Positions 1-6,343 of a stretch of 11,465 nt of DNA are shown here, one piece after another (the stretch's first letter is position 1; each line of letters begins with the position of its first letter). The notes beneath the pieces are model-generated. The model was not told the origin of the DNA and searched no databases. It saw only the letters and a program-made list of their open reading frames with translations. Source of the stretch: Myxococcales bacterium (lineage in GTDB: Bacteria > Myxococcota_C > UBA6777); NCBI GenBank assembly GCA_027005175.1, contig JALTMC010000739.1, positions 1-11,465 of the forward strand, given 5' to 3'. Made by a program: the position numbers and the translations under genes.

Positions 1-2
1 CG

Positions 3-386
3 CTGAAAGAGGTCTGCTTCACGGGTCCGTCTTTGGAGAGGAAGCGAGGCGAGTGCCGAGATGGCGTACGCACTTGCAGGCAAGGAAAGTGGTCAACATG
101 TGAGGGGGAGAGGACGTCCAGTCCTGAGATCTGCGACAACAAAGATAACGACTGTGATGGGGTTGTGGATGAAGATGTGACGAGAGCTTGCTATAGCGTT
201 GCGAAGGCTTTGCGAAACCAAGGGGCATGCAAAGATGGAATTCAACAATGTAATCGTGGAACTTGGCTCTCTTGTCAGAATGAGGTGAAGCCGAGTCGAG
301 AGATCTGCAATAAAAAAGATGACGATTGTGACGGGCAAGTGGATGAAAAGGATAGTGGTTCAGGCTCTGTTTGTCGTGGGGGATGA
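3..386 (+). CDS. MopE-like Cys/Asp-repeat protein, C-terminal part (5' truncated by window edge)
   Basis: The reading frame is open from the first bases of the window to a TGA at 384-386 and gives 127 residues. It holds two copies of a two-part repeat: a Cys module of the form G-x-C-x-D-G-x-x-x-C-x-x-G-x-W-S-x-C, followed by an acidic module ExCxxKDxDCDGxVDE. This is the putative metal-binding motif family typified by MopE. In Methylococcus capsulatus MopE is a surface copper-binding protein, but most homologues have no assigned function. The last 20 or so residues nearly match the end of the next gene (both contain EICNKKDDDCDGQVDEKDS), so the two are tandem paralogues. A TTG at 33 could be read as a start, but homology to the downstream repeats continues upstream of it, so the real start lies outside the window. 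Likely exported and cell-surface or periplasmic, by analogy with the neighbour. Confidence 0.85.
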   Translation: MKEVCFTGPSLERKRGECRDGVRTCRQGKWSTCEGERTSSPEICDNKDNDCDGVVDEDVTRACYSVAKALRNQGACKDGIQQCNRGTWLSCQNEVKPSREICNKKDDDCDGQVDEKDSGSGSVCRGG

Positions 387-439
387 CTCCTCCACCCAAA
401 GAGCAACTCACTGTATCCAAAGAACCGGAGGAATTCATC

Positions 440-2086
440 ATGTCCGTTCGAAATAAAAAGCGTTATACGAATCCAACAACGGTATTGGCCTGTCTGTGGT
501 TGGGGGCCGTCTTGTCTTTCTTCACGGCCTGTGGGACCGGTTCAACGTCCCAAGGGTTTGTGTGCTCCTCAGACCAACAATGTTTAAGCACTCATGACTG
601 TGTCGAACGCAAGTGCACCTTAACAGATCAGGACCAAGATGGATGGTCGAGAAACAAGGACTGCAATGACCAAAAACGCACCGTTTACCCCGGTGCAGCA
701 GAGGTTTGTGGCAACCAAATCGATGACAATTGCAACGGGACGATTGACGAAGGCTCTTGTTCCTGTGGTGAAGGGGAGACGCGGGAGTGTGGAACCGATC
801 GAGGTCTTTGTGAAAAAGGAAAACAAACATGCAAAAATGGTACTTGGAGTTTGTGCCAAGGTTTAAAAGGACCTGCCAAAGAGGTCTGTGATAGCAAAGA
901 CAATGACTGTGACGGTCAGATTGACGAAGCGGTCCCAAACTGCTGTGAAGACGGTGCCACGCAGAGCTGTGGTAACTATAGAGGTGAGTGTGTTGGGGGG
1001 ACTCAGACCTGTTCGGAACGAAAATGGAGCGTTTGCTCTGCTGCAAAAATCACAGCCAAAGATGAGCGCTGTGACGGCAAAGACAATGACTGTGATGGCA
1101 AGATCGATAACGTGAAGAACCGAGTCAACGCCCTTGAACGGATCTGCTATACGGCACTGGAGGTTACAAGAAAAAAAGGTATCTGTCGAGATGGCAAACA
1201 GTTTTGTTCCCATGGCAAGTGGGGGAATTGTGTTCAAGAAGTGACTCCGAAAGCTGAGACCTGCAATGGGAGGGACGATGATTGTGATGGTAAAAGTGAC
1301 AATGTTCGTGGTGAAACACAGCCTTTGACACGAGATTGTTATGAGGGCTCCGACCGCTCCGAGGGGAAAGGCTTATGCAAGAAAGGTCAACAATCTTGCC
1401 GAGGTGGTCGATGGAGTGCCTGTGTTGGCCAGAAGACTCCTACGAAGGAGAGCTGCAATGGACAAGATGATGATTGTGACGGACAGGTCGATAACAAGGC
1501 CAACTCCAGAGAACCCTTACAACAGACTTGTTATACTGGACCTAATGGTACCCAACGTCGAGGAGAATGTCTCGATGGTATTAAGGTTTGCCAACAAGGC
1601 CGATGGTCTGCTTGTACCCAAGTAAAGCTCCCTCAAGCCGAAGTTTGTGACGGAAAAGACAACGATTGTGATGGCCGGATTGACAACAAGTCAGGTAGCT
1701 TTGGGTTACTTCAAAAAGCTTGTTATACCGGCACAAAGGAGACTCGGAAAAAGGGAGATTGTCGCGATGGAGTTCAAACCTGTGTCCAAGGGAAGTGGTC
1801 GGCCTGTGCCAATGAAATCAAACCCCGCTTAGAGGCTTGTGACAATCGAGACAATGACTGTGACGGTTTGGTTGATGAAGCGATCAAGCGTGTCTGTTAT
1901 ACGGGTCCTGGTGGCACCCATCTGGTTGGGACTTGCAAATCCGGGAGCCAAGTTTGCTCCTCGGGAAGATGGTCCTCTTGCCAGGGAGATGTAAAACCCA
2001 CCAAGGAAATCTGCAACAAGAAAGATGACGATTGTGACGGTCAAGTGGATGAGAAAGACAGTCTCCCAGGCTCTGTCTGCCCATAG
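440..2086 (+). CDS. MopE-like metal-binding repeat lipoprotein
   Basis: A 548-residue protein. The start at ATG 440 is chosen because GGAGGAA (427-433) lies six bases upstream and because the protein then begins with a lipoprotein signal: basic MSVRNKKR, a hydrophobic stretch at about 13-30, and lipobox-like FTAC with Cys31 as the lipidation site. The frame is open upstream to a TTG at 371, but that would bury the signal. Residues 62-104 match the classic motif DxDxDGW...DCND...PGAxExC...DDNCxGxIDE. Seven further acidic modules (DxDCDGxxD) follow at about 150, 211, 275, 339, 403, 467 and 525, with a period near 60-64 residues. Most are preceded by a Cys module ending WSxC. The Asp/Asn ladders could bind calcium or another metal and the cysteines probably form disulfides. 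Function is unknown; the family name is as far as the sequence goes. It sits 53 bp after its paralogue with no terminator visible between them, so the two are probably co-transcribed. Confidence 0.9.
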   Translation: MSVRNKKRYTNPTTVLACLWLGAVLSFFTACGTGSTSQGFVCSSDQQCLSTHDCVERKCTLTDQDQDGWSRNKDCNDQKRTVYPGAAEVCGNQIDDNCNGTIDEGSCSCGEGETRECGTDRGLCEKGKQTCKNGTWSLCQGLKGPAKEVCDSKDNDCDGQIDEAVPNCCEDGATQSCGNYRGECVGGTQTCSERKWSVCSAAKITAKDERCDGKDNDCDGKIDNVKNRVNALERICYTALEVTRKKGICRDGKQFCSHGKWGNCVQEVTPKAETCNGRDDDCDGKSDNVRGETQPLTRDCYEGSDRSEGKGLCKKGQQSCRGGRWSACVGQKTPTKESCNGQDDDCDGQVDNKANSREPLQQTCYTGPNGTQRRGECLDGIKVCQQGRWSACTQVKLPQAEVCDGKDNDCDGRIDNKSGSFGLLQKACYTGTKETRKKGDCRDGVQTCVQGKWSACANEIKPRLEACDNRDNDCDGLVDEAIKRVCYTGPGGTHLVGTCKSGSQVCSSGRWSSCQGDVKPTKEICNKKDDDCDGQVDEKDSLPGSVCP

Positions 2087-2114
2087 AGCGACCGATGTGC
2101 TGGTGGGCATTTTT
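2078..2114 (+). terminator. Possible intrinsic terminator after the MopE-like gene
   Basis: TGCCCA (2078-2083) pairs with TGGGCA (2104-2109), with an inner AGC/GCT pairing, and is followed by TTTTT (2110-2114). The left arm overlaps the end of the coding sequence, and the stem is short with an internal loop, so this is only a candidate. Confidence 0.35.
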
Positions 2115-2342
2115 GAAAAAATGTTTCTTTGGGCACTAGACAAAGATAAAGTCTCCGATTAGAAATGATCTTATACTTTCTCTGACACAACCTATGAACC
2201 TTCTAGAATCCATCCGATTGACCCCTCTTGGTTTGTGGTTTTGGTTGTGGCTCAAGAAGGGTTGATCTTCTTGGATTTAAGAGGAGAATAGTTTTTTTGT
2301 CTGCTCTTGTGTGCAAAAGAGTTGTTTGTTTGAATGAGGCGA

Positions 2343-2368
2343 AGAGAGCCTTGTTAGAGAGCCTTGTT
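2343..2368 (+). repeat. 13-bp perfect tandem duplication in the leader of the cupredoxin gene
   Basis: AGAGAGCCTTGTT occurs twice with no gap (2343-2355 and 2356-2368), about 50 bp before the start codon at 2420. The rest of the 333-bp gap from 2087 to 2419 is T/G-rich. It contains a weak promoter-like pair, TTGATC at 2263 with GAGAAT 16 bases later, which I do not trust enough to list. No gene is seen in the gap. Confidence 0.6.
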
Positions 2369-2419
2369 GGTGTTGTATCAACAGGCAAACCGTAATGGAA
2401 AGAAGAGGAGTATGTGAAG

Positions 2420-2797
2420 ATGCGTAATTGGAAGAATTTGTTGGTAATGAGTGTTTTGATTCTCGGTGTGTCTGCCACTGGTTTTGTTGCATGTGGTGGT
2501 AAGACGACGACTGGTAAGACACATGAAGTCACCACCGCTGCTGGCAACAAGTACAGCCCCGAAGAGTTGACCATTAACAAAGGTGATACTGTCAACTTTA
2601 CCCTTGGCGCAACCCACAATCTGATCGAGACTGATAAGGCCACCTTTGATGCTAAGAAGAAAGACCCCAAATCCGGTGGTTTCTCCTTGGAGTTGGGCAA
2701 AAAAGGTTCGAAAAAATTCGACACCGCAGGAACTTTCTGGTTTGTCTGCGGCCCCCACGTTGCAGTGGGCATGAGATTGAAAATTACGGTTAAGTAA
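2420..2797 (+). CDS. Plastocyanin/azurin-like cupredoxin lipoprotein
   Basis: A 125-residue small blue-copper-type protein. The start at ATG 2420 is preferred over GTG 2414 because GAGGAG (2405-2410) is nine bases upstream of the ATG but only three from the GTG. The N-terminus is a lipoprotein signal: MRNWKN, a hydrophobic core at about 7-21, and FVAC with Cys25 as the likely lipidation site. A Gly/Thr/Lys linker leads into one cupredoxin domain (about 35-125). The ligand set for a type-1 copper site is complete: His66 in ATHNL, then Cys110, His113 and Met118 in CGPHVAVGM, the plastocyanin-type C-x2-H-x4-M pattern. It should be anchored in the envelope and carry one electron or bind copper. 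The partner is not shown. An ATG at 2412 just upstream runs straight into TGA at 2415. It lies 333 bp from the MopE-like gene and probably has its own promoter. Confidence 0.9.
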   Translation: MRNWKNLLVMSVLILGVSATGFVACGGKTTTGKTHEVTTAAGNKYSPEELTINKGDTVNFTLGATHNLIETDKATFDAKKKDPKSGGFSLELGKKGSKKFDTAGTFWFVCGPHVAVGMRLKITVK

Positions 2798-2824
2798 GTT
2801 TCTCCCTTTTGTCATTCCTTGATG

Positions 2825-2900
2825 CCTCCCTCCATCGTTTCTACTTTGTATCATACACCAACTACTCCAACCTCCCTCCATCGTTTTCTATTCTGTATCA
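2825..2900. repeat. Direct repeat pair of about 29/30 bp, intergenic
   Basis: Copy 1 is at 2825-2853 and copy 2 at 2871-2900. Both start CCTCCCTCCATCGTTT and end TGTATCA, and they differ by one inserted T and a few substitutions. The end of copy 2 overlaps the first unit of the 34-bp tandem array, so the two repeat sets share the TGTATCA junction. Confidence 0.7.
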
Positions 2901-3099
2901 ACTGGACTTTGTAGGATCGATCTACCTTGTATCAACTGGACTTTGTAGGACCGATCTACCTTGTATCAGCTAGACTTTGTAGGACTGATCTACCTTGTAC
3001 CAGCTGGACTTTGTAGGACTGATCTACCTTGTACCAGCTGGACTTTGTAGGACTGATCTACCTTGTACCAGCTGGACTTTGCAGTACCGATACTCTACT
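2896..3099. repeat. Tandem array of about six 34-bp units between convergent genes
   Basis: Units start at 2896, 2930, 2964, 2998, 3032 and 3066; the last is degenerate after about 16 bases. Each unit runs from TATCA or TACCA through CTGGACTTTGTAGGA to GATCTACCTTG. The three downstream units contain the 8-bp palindrome CCAGCTGG, and each full unit contains a GTAG...CTAC inverted repeat. Units 4 and 5 are identical and the earlier ones drift, which suggests recent expansion at the RecQ-proximal side. The period is not a multiple of three and there are no unique spacers, so it is neither coding nor CRISPR. It fills most of the 312-bp gap between the 3' ends of the cupredoxin and RecQ genes. No other gene or clear terminator is visible in the gap. 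Confidence 0.9.
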
Positions 3100-3109
3100 G
3101 AAAAAAGAA

Positions 3110-6049
3110 TTATGCTTTTTGTAGTTGAGACGGGTTTTGCAGGGCTTGTTGTCCGTGCGGTGTGATGTGAAGTTGCCATTTTCCGTCGGATTGCTTGAAT
3201 TCTCTGATGAATTTAGCATCAATGAGTCGGTCGAGTAACTTACCTACAGCAGTGTTACTGCGAAATCCAAGTTTGCCGAAGGCCAGAGACTGTTGTCCAT
3301 ATGTGCCGCAGTAGGGGTCTCCTCGCAACAAGGCTGTGAGGCATCGTCTCTCCCAGCTTTCATCTTGCAAGGAGCGAAGCACCCAGGACATTTGCTCGGT
3401 GTCGGGTGGTAGATCGTAGGATGGTTCGTCGAAGGCTCGATCGGGGTGGCAATTATCACAAACATTGCAATGGGGTCGGGAGAGGCTGCCCAGGTAGCTG
3501 GCAAGGTAGCCATGGCGACAATAATAGGTTCGACCGTAATCCGCGATCTCAATGACTCGCTGCTGCTGGATTGTAGCGTATTGGTCAAGTAAACTTTCGA
3601 TGCGTGTGGAGGCATCTTTGGGAGGAGGTGGTAGCTCCAGCAACAAGTCTCGGTGATGGAACTCAACATAAGCAAAGCCTGCGGTTTGCCACTGCAACAA
3701 GAGCATCTCTAGTTGGGAGGACGCTATTTGCGAGTTGGCTGCCAGATCAACGTATGACTGAGTGATACGCTGGTTGGGGCCGAGGTCGATTTTGGCACAA
3801 AACTCCTCCCAAGACTCATCGCCACTGCCTGCGAAGCGATGAAGTGTGACTGCTCTTGGAGCGTCGTAGTGACGCAATAAGAGTCCGGCTCTCTCCAGAA
3901 CACTGAGAGATACACGAACCGTTGTATCGTCACTGTTGAGGGTACGTATCAGGTCATCTTGTGTGATGGTATTGGGGTTGTACTCTCGCAGCCAATGTCT
4001 GACGGTTGCATAGACTTTGCGCAGAAATGCGATCGGGATGGCCCCTTCGCGTGCGTGTCGTGTGAGTGTTCCTTTGTCGCTGTTTGTGTGAAGCAGGATA
4101 CAGTGGGCCAACTCTCCGTCACGACCGGCCCTTCCGGCCTCCTGGTAGTATGCTTCCACCGACTTGGGCAGCCCGTAGTGAATAATGAATCGTATATCAG
4201 ACTTATCCACTCCCATACCAAATGCGATCGTTGCGACGATGATCTGAACTTCATTGGACATGAACCGATCTTGCACCTGAGCCCGGTTGGGGATGCCCGC
4301 GTGATAATGTGCTGCGGAAAATCCTTGGGTTCGGAGTAATGTTGCCAACTGCTCGCAGTGACGGCGTGTTCGTGCATACACAATACCACTGCCCTTCATC
4401 TGTCGGCATAAGCCCAATAAGTATCTTATCTTTTCGTCTTCGTCCGATGCTCGCAACACCTGCAAGCGAAGGTTTGAACGATACACATCTGTCATAATAA
4501 GACGGAATGGGCTTGGGTTGGAGGGCTTGGAGGTCTGTGTTTCGCTATCTTCTACTTGGGCTGCTTCGAGTTGAGCGAAGCGGTGACTCTTCTCCACTCG
4601 CGACTCGCGACGCGTTGCTTGTGGCTGAGTAAACAACTGTTTTTCGATATCTTGTCTGACCAGAGGAGGGGCTGTTGCGGTCATGGCAAGGATCGGTGGG
4701 GAGCCGAGATCACGGTGGACTCGTGTCATAAAGAGAAAGTCGGGGCGAAAGTCGTGGCCCCAGACAGAGATGCAGTGTGCTTCATCAATGACTAGGCGGG
4801 CTACTCCAGCATGCCGAAGTGCATGCAAAAAGGGGAGCTGTCGAAGTCGTTCGGGAGCCACATAAACAAGCTTGAATCGCCCGGCTGCGATTTGATTGAT
4901 GGTGTCGTGAGCAGTGCTGTATGACATGCTACTGTTGAGTGCGATGGTTTGTGAACGGACAGCGCTGGGTAGGCCGTCTACCTGATCCTTCATCAGCGCG
5001 ATTAAAGGAGAGATGACAAGAGTGACACCTTCGCTGAGCATTGCAGGTAGCTGGTAGCAGAGCGATTTCCCTGCACCCGTCGGGAGTATCGCGAGGACGT
5101 CTTCTCCTCGCAGAGAAGACGCCATGATCTGAGGTTGGGCTTGGAGGAGATGGTTGTAACCAAACAATCGTTTGACGGCTTGGTCGAGTGTCTCTTGTTC
5201 GTCTGTTGATACGGGGATTTGATGTAGCGATGGGAGAGAAGCGGGGGGGGGAGTATGTCGCTCTGGAGCCTGGTATCCTGAGCGCCTTGGGGCAGACCTT
5301 GTTGGTGTGCGGTATGCTTTCTTTGGACCTTGTTGTCGCTCTTCTGCGATCTCGTAACGCAGCGCCTCTGTCTCTGAGAACCGACGGCCTTTGAGCTGGG
5401 CTGAAGCCTCTTTGTACCGATGTGGCTCTTGGCATGTTGAGAAAAAATCACACAGGGTGCGAAGGTGAGCGACACGCAGTGGTGGTTCATTGTCATCAAT
5501 ATGATAGGCTCTCACGGCATAAGCCATCGCTGTGAGTAGATCGTTGCGGTGTTGATGGACCAACATTAAACCGAGGAGCGGTTCTCGGCTTCTGGCCACA
5601 AGCTGCTGGTGTTGCAAATAGGCCTTCTCTGCTTCCTCCCACTGGGCTAATTCTCGGTGGACATCGGCCAAAAATCCCCACATCAAACCGGATCTCGGAT
5701 GTTGTGTGGTGAGTTCTTCTGCCATCTCCAGTGCAGAGGCGTGCTCTCCTTGTGCCAACAAACACCGCCCTAACAAAACTACAGCAGCCTGGGATTGTCG
5801 CTGTTGGAGTCGGTCATACATCACTTGGGTTGCTTCATCAATTCGTCCCAAACCCAGCAGTGCTCTCGCATAGAAATCTTGTAGGGAGACATACCTCTCC
5901 ACTGCCAGAAAATCCAGACATTGAATGGCCTCATCATAGGATTGCCAGCGCATAAGGTGCTGTAACAATCGCGTACGAGTACGACTGGAAAGCTCCTTGA
6001 TGGTTTGGGGTTCTATCTCAAGCTGTGGAAGTACTAAATCAAAAGTCAA
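3110..6049 (-). CDS. RecQ-family ATP-dependent DNA helicase with N-terminal TPR-like extension
   Basis: A 979-residue superfamily-2 helicase, expected to unwind DNA 3'-5' in recombination and repair. Residues 30-200 are helix-rich with TPR-like features (LGLGRIDEA, YLQHQQL). A Pro/Arg-rich linker lies at 240-275, and the RecQ core starts near 285. Visible motifs: motif 0 region around 296-310, Walker A TGAGKS (Lys328), motif Ia SPLIALMKDQV, Walker B DEAH (422-425) in the RecQ form DEAHCISVWGHDFRP, motif III TATA (457-460), and motif VI YYQEAGRAGRDG with Arg640 and Arg643. The C-terminal zinc site is Cys844, Cys861, Cys864 and Cys867, followed by a winged-helix-like region (about 900-970). No HRDC domain is seen. 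An Arg/Glu/Ser-rich insert (about 472-515) separates the two helicase lobes. The only start in frame is TTG 6049, with an in-frame stop at 6083-6085 upstream; Met33 is the alternative. There is no good Shine-Dalgarno. It is divergent from the 6344 gene. E. coli RecQ is about 610 residues, so this is much longer. Confidence 0.93.
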   Translation of the reverse strand: MTFDLVLPQLEIEPQTIKELSSRTRTRLLQHLMRWQSYDEAIQCLDFLAVERYVSLQDFYARALLGLGRIDEATQVMYDRLQQRQSQAAVVLLGRCLLAQGEHASALEMAEELTTQHPRSGLMWGFLADVHRELAQWEEAEKAYLQHQQLVARSREPLLGLMLVHQHRNDLLTAMAYAVRAYHIDDNEPPLRVAHLRTLCDFFSTCQEPHRYKEASAQLKGRRFSETEALRYEIAEERQQGPKKAYRTPTRSAPRRSGYQAPERHTPPPASLPSLHQIPVSTDEQETLDQAVKRLFGYNHLLQAQPQIMASSLRGEDVLAILPTGAGKSLCYQLPAMLSEGVTLVISPLIALMKDQVDGLPSAVRSQTIALNSSMSYSTAHDTINQIAAGRFKLVYVAPERLRQLPFLHALRHAGVARLVIDEAHCISVWGHDFRPDFLFMTRVHRDLGSPPILAMTATAPPLVRQDIEKQLFTQPQATRRESRVEKSHRFAQLEAAQVEDSETQTSKPSNPSPFRLIMTDVYRSNLRLQVLRASDEDEKIRYLLGLCRQMKGSGIVYARTRRHCEQLATLLRTQGFSAAHYHAGIPNRAQVQDRFMSNEVQIIVATIAFGMGVDKSDIRFIIHYGLPKSVEAYYQEAGRAGRDGELAHCILLHTNSDKGTLTRHAREGAIPIAFLRKVYATVRHWLREYNPNTITQDDLIRTLNSDDTTVRVSLSVLERAGLLLRHYDAPRAVTLHRFAGSGDESWEEFCAKIDLGPNQRITQSYVDLAANSQIASSQLEMLLLQWQTAGFAYVEFHHRDLLLELPPPPKDASTRIESLLDQYATIQQQRVIEIADYGRTYYCRHGYLASYLGSLSRPHCNVCDNCHPDRAFDEPSYDLPPDTEQMSWVLRSLQDESWERRCLTALLRGDPYCGTYGQQSLAFGKLGFRSNTAVGKLLDRLIDAKFIREFKQSDGKWQLHITPHGQQALQNPSQLQKA

Positions 6050-6343
6050 AACGCAGCGTTCGGTCCTTTGTGAAGGTCTTTTTTATGGGTGACACGTCAT
6101 CGGAACAAAGAATACCAAAGGCCGAAACTCCATAGGGAGGCTGAGCCGGTAGATGATATACCATTTTCCCTGGCATCATTGCTACTGTCATCCATCGATT
6201 GTAGTATCTTATTCTGGTAGGGATAGGATCTCGCAGGGACCTCTCGTGATTCAACGAGCCAAACGTTGGGTTTCTACTTTTGACTTTCGACTTATGGGGG
6301 GCATGATGAGTGTATTCTTGGAATTTTGGAACGGGGCAAATCG
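6050..6343. other. Divergent intergenic region between the RecQ-like gene and the PNP-like operon
   Basis: These 294 bp separate two divergently transcribed genes. Visible elements are an imperfect palindrome TGACACGTCA (6090-6099), about 40 bp upstream of the RecQ start, and a promoter-like pair at 6280-6307 facing the operon. A 64-codon plus-strand frame (6153-6347) crosses the region, but I see no sign that it is a gene. Confidence 0.5.
6280..6307 (+). promoter_or_regulatory. Candidate sigma-70-type promoter for the PNP-like operon
   Basis: TTGACT (6280-6285) matches the -35 consensus at five of six positions, and CATGAT (6302-6307) matches the -10 at four of six, with a 16-bp spacer. Transcription would start near 6314, about 30 bases before ATG 6344. 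The call rests on consensus matching alone. Confidence 0.35.

Noticed and set aside
522-1046. 174-codon minus-strand ORF opposite the MopE-like gene
   Set aside because: The His/Cys/Ser-rich product is the complement of the Asp/Cys repeats and has no independent support.
2203-2772. 189-codon minus-strand ORF opposite the cupredoxin
   Set aside because: It is a shadow of the cupredoxin gene, which has a clear signal peptide and copper ligands; the minus frame shows no recognisable domain.
2896-3099. CRISPR array
   Set aside because: The whole 34-bp unit repeats head to tail with no unique spacers, and no cas genes are present.
3101-3120. Terminator of the RecQ-like gene at the A/T-rich stretch
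   Set aside because: On the minus strand the T run comes before the weak CAGTA/TACTG stem, not after it, so it does not have terminator order.
3959-4339. Plus-strand ORF of 126 codons inside the RecQ-like gene
   Set aside because: It is antisense to helicase motifs that are clearly conserved on the minus strand.
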